Below are positions 1-12,452 of a DNA stretch of 64,000 nt, one piece after another. Both the position numbers and the translations under genes were made by a program. The notes under the pieces are model-generated. The model saw nothing but the letters and a program-made list of their open reading frames with translations, ran no database searches and had not been told where the DNA came from. Position 1 is the first letter of the stretch, and each line of letters starts with the position of its first letter. Source of the stretch: Alliaria petiolata (taxonomy: Eukaryota > Streptophyta > Magnoliopsida > Brassicales > Brassicaceae); the NCBI GenBank assembly GCA_020283515.1, contig JAHZTW010000006.1:20666144-20730143 (forward strand), written 5' to 3'.

Positions 1-254
1 TCTAAAAGACTTTTGCTTCTCATTTGGCTGCTTCTCTTCCTCCTCTTGATCATCCATGAGACTCCATATGGTCCTCCAAGCCTCCAAAACACCTAATAAG
101 GACTCAATATGTACAAATATGCAACAACCTAAGCTAACACTCACTAAACTCTAATATGTATGCAAATGGGAATAAAAGTGGCTAAATGAATGCAAAAGAA
201 CATGCAAAGCTATCTAAAATGAATGCTAAAATATGCTAATTTATGAGTATATCA
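1..254 (-). repeat. LTR terminal fragment (U3 end), ATHILA-like, reverse orientation
   Basis: This stretch closely matches 2463-2716, the right end of the solo LTR at 933-2716, in the same orientation, and both end in ATCA. LINE coding sequence resumes directly after it at 255, so the right boundary is an insertion boundary. The five bases that follow (TTTAT, 255-259) would be the target duplication, but the left flank is off-window. It may be a solo LTR or the 5' LTR of a minus-strand element lying to the left. Confidence 0.8.
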
Positions 255-932
255 TTTATTAAGGGGGTGTTTGAGAGTCTAGGCTTTCATCCCAAATGGA
301 TAAACTGGATAATGCAGTGCGTTACTACTGTATCCTACTCTTACCTGATCAATGGTGCTCCATATGGTAATGTGTATCCCAAGCAGGGAATCAGACAAGG
401 GGATCCACACTTTCACCCTACATCTTCATTGTTTGTAGTGAGGTCTTGTCGTGTTTGTGTCGCCAAGCTCAGATACGAGGAAGATTAAAGGGTATCCGAG
501 TGGCAAGAGGAAGCCCACAAGTTAACCATCTCCTGTTTGCAGATGACACGATGTTTTTCTGCAAAACAAGCACAAAAAACAGTTGAGCCCTAAAGCAAAT
601 CCTCAACCAGTATGAAAGAGCTTTGGGACAATGTATCAACAAAACCAAGTCAGCTATTACTTTCTCGCATAAAGCTCCTAGTGAACTAAGAAAGAATTAA
701 GCATGACCTGGAAATCTCTATGGAGGGTGGAGTCGGGAAGTACCTTGGCTTGCCTGAGCATTTTGGAAGGAAGAAAAGAGATCTCTTCACGGGTATAGTG
801 GATAGGATCCAACAAAAGACTAATAGCTGGTCTGCAAAGTTCCTGTCCCCGGCAGGAAAAATGACAATGCTAAAAAGTGTGCTATCCTCCATGTCGTCCC
901 ATGCCATGACCTGCTTTAAACTCCCAGTCTCA
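255..932 (+). pseudogene. LINE A ORF2, reverse transcriptase part (decayed)
   Basis: Translation matches the palm and fingers of a plant L1-type non-LTR reverse transcriptase. The first block (to about 400) reads through a KQGIRQGDP motif. After a frameshift near 405 the catalytic FADD box is at 536-547. A further block from 720 reads KYLGLPEHFGRKK and ends CFKLPVS at 932. Frames change several times and stops are present, so no protein can be made. Upstream parts (endonuclease, ORF1) are off-window. The reading continues at 2722 after the solo LTR, where LCKRIQSALTRFWWD follows CFKLPVS as in related LINEs. Confidence 0.85.
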
Positions 933-2716
933 TGATACAAGAGTTTTTACTCTCTTGCAAGCAAATTCTCAATTGCTCATATCATTGCAATATTTGAGAT
1001 ATCAATCCATCTTGGGAGTTTGATGCAAAAGGAATACAAAGTTTTGTCTAAGCTATGCTAAATTCGAAATTGAAGTGACAAACAACAATTAAAAGCAAAC
1101 TACTAGCTAAAGAGAGATACTACAAGACTAATTATATGAGCTAAAACCTTAATTATCACTAATCAAGCACTAATCAAACAATTTACTACTAAGCAAGATT
1201 AACAAATTACTAAAAACGAAACCTAGGGATGGAATCATTGATTTGGGCATCTAAATGGCCAACCTTGCAATCATTTAAGCAACTCAAACAAGCTTTCTCT
1301 ATGCCTAGAACACTAATTAAGACTAATCCATGATGTGTGGTACTAATCCCTTTCCTAATCACCTTAATGAACTAATGATGTGTTAGCATTAAAATTATTA
1401 GCAAGCATTAAACATGAGTCTAAATGGCATGATAAACACCCTAGGCAACTAATGTCTTAGGCTAGGAATGTAAATCTCTTAAAAAGTGGTTCAAGCATTT
1501 CATCAAACACTTGGTGGGTGTGTGAAATGCTTATGATCCAAAATAGCAAAAGATTAGCTATTTGGCATTAAGAACTCCTTAATAAGAAGAGAGATGAAAG
1601 AATCTAACCTAGATTGCAAGATTGAACCATTAGAAAACCCTAAATCTAACCCATCCCCAAGTTCCTAAGAAACTACTCACTAATCATGGTGAAACCCACA
1701 AATCCTATGAAAGAAATACTAGTAAGCATGATTAAAGAAGAGATAGATGAAATATTAGAAGGAACAAGAATCAAATAGCATTAAACTTAAAATAAATCTC
1801 TCAAATCTCCTCAAAACCCCAAAGGGCCGTTTTTCTGTGTAAGCCCAAGAGAAGATACATAAAAATTAGGTTTTTAAGTATTTATAGGGAAGGAGGTCAA
1901 ACCGGGTCAACCCGGAACAAACCGGATTTTGACCCGGAGGAGCAGTCTTGCGGAAATCGACATATCTCCCTAAACGCAGCTCCTAATGACATGAAACCAC
2001 CTCCACATGAAAGCAGATTCAATTATCTACAACCTTCATGAAGGGCTCTGAGGCTGAATCGGAATGGAAAGCCTTCATCTGACCCGATCTTCCAGTCACT
2101 TCAGGCAGTCTTGCGCCGCATCGGTTTGGCAATCCGAGGTGCTCCAAACCGAGGCAATTTCTGGTGGCTTCATCTCGGTTTGGCAATCCGAGGTGGCCAA
2201 ACCGATGCATTCTCTGGTCGTCTTGCATCTGTTTGTTGTCCGATGTACCTCAAACCGATGTGATCTCTGGTTGCTCTGATTCGGACAGTCTTGCAAGAAT
2301 CGCCGTATCTCGTGAACCGCTGGTCGTAATGACTTGATTCCAACGGCATTAGAAAGCTCATTGAATCCTCTACAACTTTGAAGAAGGCTTCGGAGTCTGA
2401 ATCTAAGTGGAAAGCCTTCGTCTGGACACATACATTTCACACCTCCAAATGCTCAACATGCTTCTAAAAGACTTCTGCTTCTCATTTAGCTGCTTCTCTT
2501 CCTCCTCTTGATTATCCATGAAACTCCATATGGTCCTCCAAGCCTCCAAAACACCTAATAAAGACTCAATATGTACAAATATTCAACAACCTAAGCTAAA
2601 ACTCACTAAACTCTAATATGGATGCAAATGGGACTAAAAGTGGTTAAATGAATGCAAAAGTACATGCAAAACTATGTAAAATGAATGCTAAAATATGCTA
2701 AATTATGAGTCTATCA
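933..2716 (-). mobile_element. Solo LTR of an ATHILA-type element inserted in LINE A
   Basis: The 1784 bp begin TGATACAAG and end CTATCA. They are flanked by the perfect 5 bp duplication TCTCA (928-932 and 2717-2721). In reverse complement it resembles the AthA and AthB LTRs: the U5 end lies at 940-1080, the shared leader follows, and a TATAAATA box is at 1879-1886 (minus). The U3 part (about 1900-2460) carries its own inverted-repeat motif built on TCGGTTTGG/CCAAACCGA (2108-2260). No internal domain is present, so it is a solo LTR formed by LTR-LTR recombination. Its insertion split the LINE reverse transcriptase exactly between two codon blocks. Confidence 0.93.
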
Positions 2717-2721
2717 TCTCA

Positions 2722-4338
2722 CTCTGTAAGCGTATCCAATCAGCTCTGACACGTTTCTGGTGGGACACAAACCCAGATGTAAGAAAGATGTCCTGGATTG
2801 CTTGGGATAATCTAACTCAAGCAAAAGAGCAAGGTGGATTAGGTTTCAGAGACATACCGTGCTTTAATGATGCTTTATTGGCCAAACTAAGCTGGAGGAT
2901 ACATACTAAGCCAAATTGCCTTCTGGCCCAAGTCTGCTTGGGTAAGTATTGCCAAGATATGCCTTTCCTTGATTGCCCCCGAGTTTTAATTTCCTTGCAC
3001 GGATGGGCTGGGATTCTGATTGGGAGGGACCTGCTAGTGAAGCAACTGGGTTGGATTATTGGAAATGGAGAATCCATCCAGGTCTGGCGAGATCCATGGA
3101 TCTCTCTCAACCAAAAGCAAGCACCCATGGGGCCTGAACCAGTAAACTCTGGGCACCTTAGAGTATCAAAACTCTTTTTACCAAATTCCACAGACTGGGA
3201 TGTACTCAAAGTCAACCACATTCTCTCGGCTCACTCGGCAGAGATTCTGGAACTCAGACCAAGCAAGACAAGAGTGAGGGATAAGTTGGCATGGCTAAAA
3301 ATGAAATCCGGTATATATTCTACAAAAACAGGATACTACTCAGCCTTGGAAGACAAAACATCACAAGAAATCAGAAATCCAGTTGGTATAAGATGGATAC
3401 CTGACATTTGGACAATCAAAACAGCACCAAAAATCCAAGTATTCGTTTGGAAAGCAGCAAAGGGAGCTCTCCCTGTTGGTGAAAGACTATCAACAAGACA
3501 AATTCTTCTCTATCCAGCTTGTCCCAGATGTGGGGAGATGGAAACGATCTCTCATGTGCTATTACACTGCCCTTTCGTCATACAAGTTTGGGAAGCAGCC
3601 CCGTTTAAGGATGCTTTCACGCCAAACAGGGATTGGGACTTCGTAACTGGATGGTCAATTATTAGAAAACTCATCTGCAGCCCTTCGTAACTGGTGTAAT
3701 CACTTCTACGCCGTTGGCCCCGTGGCTCCTCTGGCACCTCTGGGCAGCGAGAAACAACAAAATCTTCAACAATAAGGTTTACACAGTAGAAGAAGTCGTC
3801 AACCAAGCGGTTTTAAGCACTAAAGAATGGACCAATGCTCAGCTTACAAAAAGTCAATCCAAGAGTCTTATAGCAAAGAGTAACAGATCTTTGGACGATA
3901 CCTGTATTACTTGTAGATCCGATGCGGCGTGGAAAGCAGACTATAAGATTGCAGGATTGGGATGGGAGTTATCTTCAGAGCAGGGACAACACATCGCGCA
4001 TCAAACTGAAGTGGCTTCTTATGTCAGATCTCCTCTGATGGCGGAAACACTTGCAATCTGAGCGGCGATGGAAGATGCGCTAGACCGTGGCTTCACAAAA
4101 CTCCGGCTTGAATCGGATTCGTCTTAGGCGATCAAAGCACTGAATCGGAGGAAGGATTCTCTGAATTGCATGGCGTGGCTTCTGATATCGCAGCGTTAAC
4201 CAAACAGTTCGATGTTGTAAACTTTTGGGCAATTAGCCGTGATCAGAACACTGTAGCGGATGGACTTGCTAAACGGGCTTTAAGCTTGTTTGGCCCAATC
4301 CCAAACTAAGTTATTATAATGAAATTTGGACCCAAAAA
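2722..4338 (+). pseudogene. LINE A ORF2, C-terminal part with zinc-binding and RNase H domains
   Basis: The open stretch to 3690 continues the LINE thumb region (RFWWD, GGLGFRDI). It then shows a zf-RVT type C-x2-C...H-x4-C block (CPRCGEMETISHVLLHC, about 3519-3570). After a frameshift near 3690, WHLWAARNNKIFNN leads into an RNase H (RVT_3-like) domain: RSDAAWK near 3915, AETLAI, and a LRLESDSS block after a stop at 4059. Stops at 4059 and later make it a relic. The 3' end is placed at a short A-run (4332-4338) after AATGAAATTTGG; no target duplication was identified. Confidence 0.85.
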
Positions 4339-5017
4339 AAGAGAGCATATTGATTGCATTTGAATTACAGCGTAGCACCTGAAATTTGGTCGTTGGAGTT
4401 AAATTGGCAACAAAGTCCTGAAAAAATAAGACAAAACTTAACTCTTGTTTTAATGTTCTACGTACCACTTCAAGATATTCCCGATTATACCACCAACAAA
4501 TACAAACCCGGAAAGCAATTTGATGGATCCATCTCAGAATTCAACAAATCTGGATTACGATACAAGGAGGAGATCTTGATTGAATCTAGAGCAACCATAG
4601 CACTCCCTCGGATAAGGATCTGGTGATATCTTGACCAGCCTCGACTTTTACAGACATAGAAACGTTGATGTTTGTGGCCCAAAATGGAATATATGATTCA
4701 TCCAGCTGTTAACAGTAACATCTCTTAGTTTCTCTATCATATCCAGCTCTGGTCATACATAAAAGTGGCCCACTTTTTTCACTTCTCTCCCAACAAACTT
4801 TTTATCAAAGGACTGTGATCAGAACAAACCTTTTGAAGATATAAGGCATTCCCTTGTGCGAACACTTCCATCCATGCCTCATTAGCTACTATTCTCCTCA
4901 TTTATGTTCCCAAACCATCAAACCTGATAACCCGAGTGTTTTACTTCCCACAAACCACAAGCATTGAGCATTTGCCTAAATTCTCTACATGATGAATCTA
5001 ATCTATTCGCTCCTTCA
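4339..5017. other. Unassigned spacer between LINE A and the CACTA element
   Basis: No recognisable gene. An open frame at 4354-4626 (+) starts after an AG-rich splice-acceptor-like site and contains no domain I know. It may be a captured exon or chance. Confidence 0.5.
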
Positions 5018-5079
5018 CACTGTTGGAATCTCATCAATTGATTAATCATAAAAAGAGAAACATTAAAAAAAATCATCCG

Positions 5080-5470
5080 ATTTGCGATGGCAAAAACCGT
5101 CGTAAATCCGTTGCAAATCCATCGCAAATGAAGTATACCGACGGATTTGTGACCCTGCTCAATATGTCACAAATCGTGAGTCGCAAATCGATTTTACTCG
5201 CAAGTTGGTCGTTCCCTCGCAAAATTGAGAGTGAAACGAGAAGTTGCTAAGCCATAGCAAAACAGGTGCCTCGTAAATATGTCACAAGTTTTGCGAGTCA
5301 TGATTTGCGATTGACATATATTGGTCGCAAAATTGTACATCGCAAAGGTTGTGATAGGTTTGCAAATGATTATTTTGGTCGCGATGTTGGTCATCCCAAA
5401 TCCATAACAAATATTGTGACGACCTATTCAACGACCGTCGCAATAATTGCAACCGATTTGCCTGTGATTT
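5080..5470. repeat. CACTA subterminal repeats (TCGCAAAT/ATTTGCGA type)
   Basis: More than ten degenerate copies of a TTGCGA/TCGCAA core occur in both orientations (for example near 5080, 5104, 5119, 5170, 5177, 5297, 5326, 5340). Clustered short repeats in both orientations near the end are typical of CACTA termini, where TNPA-like proteins bind. The copies have many substitutions, consistent with an old element. A 20 bp AT-rich duplication (CTGTGATTTG/CTGGGATTTG followed by TATTATTATTATATTTTTAA) closes the region at 5460-5530. Confidence 0.6.
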
Positions 5471-6299
5471 GTATTATTATTATATTTTTAATTTGCCTGG
5501 GATTTGTATTATTATTATATTTTTAATTATAATTTAATTTTAAAAATTAAAATTATAAATGAAAATAATTTTAAAAGAAAATTGAAATTAAAATATTAAT
5601 TAAAATATCAATTACCAAATTAAAAAAAAATTTCAAAAAAAATTAAAAATCTTGAGATGGGTCGGTTCCGGTTCCGGAAGACGGGCCGGTAGCCGAGGTG
5701 TAGCCACATAAAATAGCTGCTAAATTCGGATTTGTTTCAGCCATATAGTCAAAAACGATATCTTAGCTATGCATCTTTTTGTTCTTTGTCTCATTCAGAC
5801 GGGCCTGATCATGCTATGATATTCTTCAGAGCAAATAGATCTTCTCCGGATGGAGCTGAAGTTGAAGCAGTAGCAGACTCAACGATTGCAAGTAACCGAC
5901 TCCGTAAACTTTTATTTTTTTACGGTGAGTGACCTAAATAACAAAATATAAGTAATTTCAAAAATTAAAAAATATATTTATAAATATAATACAAAAATTA
6001 TTTATAAAATACTTATGTGGACAAAAATCTTGTTTTTTTCGGTCGGAGTAAGTCCGTCAGATGCAATGTTTTCTGGATCATCAGAGTAGCCTGAGAGAAC
6101 TCTTGTATGTTCGAAGTGATGTCATTGTAGAGTTGCCCCGAGGGTCCATCAAAAAAAATCATCCGGCTTTTGTTTGTTTTCTTCTAGAACCTAGCAAATC
6201 CAGAATAGTCGCTCTGGTTCGTTCAGTCTAAGAAAAAGTTTCAAACATTAGCATACTGTTTATTTAAAATAAAAAAACGTAATTGAGGAAAATAAACTT
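5471..6299. other. CACTA 3' gene tail and AT-rich spacer
   Basis: Mostly AT-rich. On the minus strand 5740-5640 a short stretch (MAETNPNLAAILCGYTSATG...) resembles the low-complexity C-terminus of a CACTA second gene, but it is not continuous with the domain upstream. Nothing else is recognised. Confidence 0.4.
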
Positions 6300-6900
6300 A
6301 CTATCTTTCTGGTCTGGGCTTTGAACGACGTTTGACCGGAACAATGCTTAGGAGGCTTGTGTCTATTAGGATCAGTGTATCGGGCTTGTTGGCTATTGGA
6401 ACTCCTGACCTTGGTCGCATGATCTAGTCAATATTGAATGAAGCTCTACCAGACATCCGGGTTAAGCTACTTGGGCATCGCCTCATCGCCTTCAATCCTC
6501 CACTTCTTCTTCCACCGTCCTACTTGGTCGGCCTTCCATTTTTCCTAACTTGGACTCAAATCCCTTCTTTACCGGCTTGTTGATGATCAACTCTCAATGA
6601 CACAATTTTGTTACGAGAAAAAAAAACGAGTTAAGTTTTAGAAAATTATATATAAAAACCTAACAATAATTAAAAAAATTAAAAAAAATTAATTAACTAA
6701 AAAATTTATGTAATTTATAGCAAATTGTTTGTACCACTGCTCGTTGACCGTACATGGGGTTTGCGTCCAATTTGTATGAGATTTTTTGAAATTTCTTTCA
6801 AAGATGGAATGGACTGTGACAGCCACATATCCGTCCAAATCTAACTTGAATTTTTTTTTTTATCAAATAGAAACTTTTACCCGCAATTGCTTCGTGGACA
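6300..6900 (-). pseudogene. CACTA Transposase_24-like domain, fragment
   Basis: Read on the minus strand, 6560-6310 gives a WKADQVGRWKKKW region. This is followed by PDVW-SFIQY and then TKVRSSNSQQARYTDPNRHK-PPKHCSGQTSFKAQT. That spacing (tryptophan-rich segment, then a K-x-RSxNxxxR...KHxxG..SF block) is characteristic of the plant Transposase_24 family found in CACTA second genes. Stops and a frameshift interrupt it. Upstream on the same strand (about 6900-6720) a GYVAVTVHSIFERNF-like segment probably belongs to the same gene. Confidence 0.6.
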
Positions 6901-7216
6901 GGTGTCGGTCAAAGCTCGATTAATGCAAATGATAATAGTCGCTGCAAGAAACATAGCAATCGTGGCTCTTCATACCGGAATTTTATTGGCCTTGCTCTAT
7001 ACATCTTGAAAATTTGGACCCATATCCATATGAAAACTTTACATCATAATCAACCTACTCGAATAGCGTCTGCTTCGCCTCCCTAAACAATCGAAAGTTC
7101 AGAATCGGTAAATTTCCCTCACTTGTAATATGCAACTCGGGTCTTCCGCATATTTTGGGCAAGTTCAACCTTGATTTCATATTGTCTTTACTCCTTTCCT
7201 TCACATTCAAAAGCGT
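6901..7216 (-). pseudogene. TNPD transposase, distal fragment beyond LINE B
   Basis: Minus-strand translation from 7216 reads LLNVKERSKDNMKSRLNLP, then GRPELHI, and further on a KSHDCYV block that corresponds to the KSHDCH motif of TNPD proteins. It joins in frame to the segment ending DNIINT at 12453 once LINE B and one target duplication are removed. Stop codons and frameshifts follow, so it is non-functional. Confidence 0.75.
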
Positions 7217-7356
7217 GATGGGATTTACGACACATAAAACGAAGATACTAAACGGTGCGTTTTGCTCTGAGGGCGATCTTAGGGGCGACTAGGTTTCCCC
7301 GATCTCTTCTACGCCGCGGTTACGCCGTTGTGGTTATTCTCTCTCCAAGGGAGGGG

Positions 7357-8543
7357 ATGGCTATGCGGGAGGCCATGGAAAAGCAGGCAGTGACGCCGGC
7401 GACGTCGTGGGCAAGTGTAGTACAATCAAATAAAGCGTTAACTAAGTACGATTTGGAAATTTCAATGGAGAATGGTGTAGGTTCAGTCAAGGTTCCAGAC
7501 GAAGTGTTTCAAGATCCATCTCCAATATGGGAGGATTTTTTAATTGGCAGATTCCTCGCCACAGCTCCTCATGTAGCAAAAATTCATTCAATCGTCAACA
7601 AAATTTGGGCGATGGGAGACAAATCGCAGATGATAGATGTTCATGAAATCAATTCAACAACACTGAAGTTTAGAGTGGCAAACCCAATAACTCGTGGCAG
7701 GATTCTCAGGCGTGGTATGTGGAATCTGGCCGAAATCCCAGTGGTGATGTCCAAGTGGTCTCCTTTCACCGAAGATGTTTCGCCGGAGGTAAAGTCGGTT
7801 CCATTTTGGGTATACCTCAAATACGTTCCAATGGACATGTTATCACAAGTGCAGTAGGAGAACCGGTCAGACTACATCCTGAAACTGCTCAGTGTCTGGA
7901 TTTTAAGCTTGCAAAGGTATTTGTTAAGGCTGACCTATCCAAGACATTACCGAAGTCGATGAATTTTAACTACAAAGGAAAGGACATGTTGGTGGAGTTT
8001 TCATACCCATGGTTGCCCCCCAAGTGTTCGACATGTGAAAAGTGGGGACACTTATCAACTGTTTGCTTAATAAAACCAGTTCAACAGGAACAGAGCAAAG
8101 TTCCAAAGGGGGACAATTCCGCTGCACATGCTGTGGAAATAATAGTAGTTTCCGAAGTTGTCAATGGTGCAGATGGGGAATCTGAGACAGAAAATATTGA
8201 ACCAGTTGACAGTGTTTTTGCATAGCAGGAAGAGGGGGAATGGACTATAGTTTCTCCGGGAAAAATTGCTCGATCACCTGTTAGGAAAAATCAGTTAGAA
8301 TTTGGCCAAGTCTCTATTCTTTCTCCCTCACGATATCTTGTCCTCGGTGAAAATGAGAAAGACGAAGACATCTCCGACTCAAGCGAAATAAAGGAAACCA
8401 AGGAAACATCAGACACAGAGGTCCCTGAAACACCACTTGAAGAAGAAAATGAAGTTCACACTGAGACAGAGAGTTCAGAAGCTGGTGACACAGAAGCTGA
8501 GAAAACATCCCAAAAAATCAGTACAAAAAAGGGAAAGCAATAG
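7357..8543 (+). pseudogene. LINE B ORF1 (DUF4283 plus CCHC zinc knuckle)
   Basis: Starts MAMREAMEKQAVTPATSWASV. The first ~160 residues match the DUF4283 domain of plant LINE ORF1 nucleic-acid-binding proteins (for example the KIWAMGDKSQ and RILRRGMWNLA blocks). A frameshift at about 7850 moves the reading to a second frame with EPVRLHPETAQCLD and a zf-CCHC_4 knuckle, CSTCEKWGHLSTVC (about 8028-8070). A stop at 8223-8225 interrupts an acidic, Glu/Ser/Thr-rich tail that otherwise continues in frame to 8543. The expected role is binding LINE RNA to form the RNP. At least two disabling changes are present. Confidence 0.88.
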
Positions 8544-8675
8544 ACGCTCCAGCCAGACAAACGCTACCTCGAAACTCGAAGGAAAATCAAAAGTTTCTCT
8601 CTGATCCTACAACTCAAAAAGCTAAGGACAACGTCCCTAGTGTTTTGAACAGAAGGTCCACCCGGAAAAACTAAT

Positions 8676-11600
8676 ATGTCGGGTTTTTTCTGGAATGTTA
8701 GAGGATTTAACAAAATTTCTAAACATTATGTGGTCCAGGATTGGATAAAAAAGAGTTCTTTACAGTTCGGTTGCCTCTTGGAGACACGAGTCAAGGAAAA
8801 GAAGGCAGCAAGAATTGTATCTACAGTTTTCAATGGATGGTCGTTTCTATCAAATTATGATTATAACAGAAGGGGGAGAATGTGGGTGATTTGGGGGCCT
8901 GCACTGCGTGTTACTCCGTGTTTTACAAGTGAACAATTGATCACATGCTCAGTACTACTTGATGGTTCAGAGAATGAGTTCTTCTGTTCGTTTGATTATG
9001 CATCAAATTTTGTGGAGGAGAGAAAGGTACTTTGGGCAGACTTAAAACACCATCAAGATTCACCAATGTTCCGGAATAAACCATGGTTAATTTTTGGTGA
9101 TTTTAATGAAATTCTTGATGGCGAAGAGCATTCTAATTATACGGTCTCACCAACAATCCCCATAGGGATGCGGGATTTTCAAGACATGGCGAATTATTGT
9201 GCTTTGGTGGATATGAAAACTCATGGTCCGCTTTTCACTTGGTGCAACAAGAGAGAAGAAGGTTTGATATGTAAGAAACTGGATCGAGTCCTTATGAATG
9301 ATTCTTGGCTGCTTGACTATCCGCAATCATATTGTGTTTTTGAAGCTGGTGGATGCTCTGTTCACCAACGATGCCGTATTCAGATTACAGAGAGTGTAAT
9401 GAAACCGAGAAGACCTTTCAAATTTACAAATGCTTTAGCGAAGTCAAAAGGATTTATGCCACTCCTAGAGAATTTCTGGCGTGCAACAGATCCTCTATTC
9501 AACTCTACCTCAGCTTTACATAGACTTTCAAAGAAATTGAAAGGCTTAAAGCCGAAACTGAGGAGCCTAAGCAAAGACCAATTTAGTGATCTGTCAAAGA
9601 GGACAAAATCAGCTATGAGGATCTATGCGAATGCCAAACAAACACTATGCTGAATCCGGATGCAACTGCCATGGAAGCAGAATCTCAAGCGTTTGTAAAA
9701 TGGCAACGCCTGGCTGAATTGGAGGAGAGATTTCTACGCCAAATATCCAAACTTCATTGGTTGCAGGTTGGGGATGGAAATAACAAGTCTTTTCATCAAG
9801 CTGCTAAGGTTAGGAAACTCATAAACACCATTAGAGAGGTGCAAAGGGAAGATGGTACGAAGGCAGATACACAGGAGGAGATAAAAATAGTGGCTGAAAA
9901 CTTCTTCAAAGAATTCCTCTCTCGTGACATAGCGAATTTCAAGGGCATCTCAGTCGATGATCTTCATACTCTCTTGGAGTTTGAATGTAATGAAATTGAT
10001 AATGCATTTTTACAGAAAATGGTGACAGAGGAGGAAGTGAAATCTGTCTTATTTACAATGCCGGATAATAAAGCGCCGGGACCGGACGGATACTCAAGTG
10101 AGTTTTTCAAATCATCTTGGCCAATTGTTGGTAAAGATTTTGTGATAGCAATTCAGTCTTTTTTTGATAAGGGCTTTCTGCCGAAAGGTATAAATACCAC
10201 TATACTTGCTCTAATCCCAAAGACCACAACAACAACATAGATGAAAGACTATCGCCCAATATCTTGTTGCAATGTTATTTACAAGGTGATTTCAAAGATC
10301 TTGGCAAATCGGCTGAAAACTATGCTCCCAAAGTTCATTGCACCTAACCAATCAGCATTCGTGAAAGACCGTCTGCTAATGGAGAATGTGCTTTTAGCTT
10401 CAGAGCTTGTGAAAAACTACATAAGAAGAACATCTCATCTCGCTGTGCAGCAAAGATAGATATCTCAAAAGCTTTCGACTCGGTTCAGTGGTCTTTCCTT
10501 TTCAACACATTATCTGCTTTGAATTTCCCTCCGAGGTTCATACATTGGATCAAGCTATGTGTCACGACATCTACTTTCTCAGTCCAGGTCAATGGCGAAC
10601 TTGCGGGGTTTTTTACAAGCAAACGAGGTCTGAGACAAGGGTGCTCGCTGTCCCCATACCTGTTTGTGATTTGCATGCATGTACTATCAAAACTACTGGA
10701 CAAAGCAGCAAACAATCGGAACATTGGCTATCACCCTTACTGCCAAAATCAGAAGCTTACACACTTGTGTTTTGCAGATGATCTCCTGGTATTTGCAGAT
10801 GGAACAAATCGATCTATAGAAGGCATTCTAGCAGTCTTCAAGGAATTCGCAGAGATCTCGGGGTTGAACATCAGTTTAGAGAAATCAACACTATTCCTTG
10901 CGGGAGTTACTGAAGCAAACAGAGATGCGATACTAGACCAGTTCCCATTTGACTCGGGGGCCCTTCCGGTGAGGTACCTAGGTCTTCCTTTGCTAACAAA
11001 AAAATGACATGTCATGATTACACACCCTTGATTGAAAAAGTCAGGAATCGCATAAGCACTTGGACAGCAAGATATCTATCATTTGCGGGTCGACTTCAAT
11101 TGATAGCATCGGTAATTCAAAGTCTCACAAACTTCTGGATCTCAGCTTTCAGACTTCCAAAAGCTTGTATCAACGAGATTGATAAACTATGTTCTGCATT
11201 CCTCTGGTCAGGTCCAGAGCTCAATACAAAGAAGGCAAAGGTCGCTTGAAAAGATGTGTGTTTACCCAAAGAAGAAGGTGGTTTAGGACTGAAATCGCTA
11301 AATGAAGCAAACCAAGTAAGTTGCTTGAAGTTAATATGGCGAATCTTGTCAGCACACTCATCTCTATGGGTGAACTGGATCAGACGTTATCTTATTCGAC
11401 ATAGCTCCTTCTGGTCCGTGAAAGAAACATCTTCACTCGGTTCATGGATGTGGAAAAAGTTGTTGAAATACAGAGAGATTGCAAGTTCCTTTGTACGAGT
11501 GGACATTCGAAATGGTTTAACAACATCTTTTTGGTATGATGAGTGGAGCAAAATGGGGAGACTACATAAGCTGACAGGTTTGCGAGGATGTGTAGACCTC

Positions 11601-12335
11601 GGCATACCTATTCACACAAAAGTTGCAACAGTTCTGGCCTCACATCGCCGGCAAAGACACATAGTGTCCCTTTTAAATGACATCGAGGATGAAATAGCGA
11701 CTCAACGTGGTAAAGAGGTTAGTTTTTTGGACGATGCGGTACTATGGAAAAGCAGACATGATAAATTTGCTGCAAAATTCAAATCAAAGGATACATGGAA
11801 GCTTCTTAGAGTTGCACAACCCCTACGAGAATGGTACAAAGGAGTGTGGTTCAAGCACGCTACCCCTAAGTACTCCTTCATGGCATGGCTGGCAACTCTA
11901 AATCGTTTATCAACGGGGGATAGAATGGCTAGATGGAATACAAGTGCTGATACGTCTTGTGCATTCTGTAAGGTACCACTAGAAACTCGGAACCACTTGT
12001 TTTTTGAATGTATTTGGTCCGCCGAAATCTGGCATGAGCTCACATGCAAGATGCTTGGCCCCAGATACAAAACACGATGGGAGGATGTTCTCGAGTTGTT
12101 AGTTGATGATTCGCAGCCTGTGATCGATCTCTTTATCATTTGATATGTTTTCCAGACAGTAATCCACTCAATCTGGCGTGAAAGAAATGGCAGGCGGCAT
12201 GGTGAACACCACACTCTCTCAAAACAAATGGCGCAGCAAATTGACAAGAAAGTTCGCAATAGGTTGACCACAATAAGGAGGATTGGAGATGCTCGATACG
12301 ACGGAGGTTTTGAGTACTGGTTTTCATATCATTGA
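8676..12335 (+). pseudogene. LINE B ORF2 (endonuclease, reverse transcriptase, zf-RVT)
   Basis: Starts MSGFFWNVRGFNK, the usual start of plant LINE ORF2. An EEP (APE-like) endonuclease domain (IFGDFNEIL near 9090; KLDRVLMN near 9280) is followed by a linker. The RT domain has NKAPGPDG near 10070, KDYRPISCCN at 10245, KIDISKAFDS near 10455, GLRQGCSLSPYLF near 10628 and catalytic FADD at 10771-10782. A zf-RVT block (CAFCKVPLETRNHLFFEC) is near 11960. Damage: frameshifts near 9645, 10445 and in an A7 run at 10999; in-frame stops at 10238, 11247 (Trp to stop) and 12141 (probably CGA to TGA). The last frame ends at 12335. Confidence 0.92.
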
Positions 12336-12452
12336 GATTGTTTTTGTTTTAGTCTTTTATTTTCTATTCCAAAGTTCAAAAACAGAGACATAAATTGTAA
12401 AAAAGGTTTTGGTTGAATAAATTTTACATTCATTCAAAAAAAAAAAAAGCGT

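Larger units (their letters stand above)
7217..12444 (+). mobile_element. LINE B, L1-type non-LTR retrotransposon, near full length
   Basis: A 5.2 kb element with ORF1, ORF2, a 3' UTR with AATAAA at 12416, and a poly-A tail (12436-12448, merging with the duplication). The target duplication AAAAGCGT is at 7209-7216 and at 12445-12452. Removing the element and one copy restores a TNPD reading frame across the site, which fixes both ends with confidence. The start at 7217 leaves about 140 bp of 5' leader before ORF1. Both ORFs carry stops and frameshifts, so the copy is dead. Confidence 0.93.
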
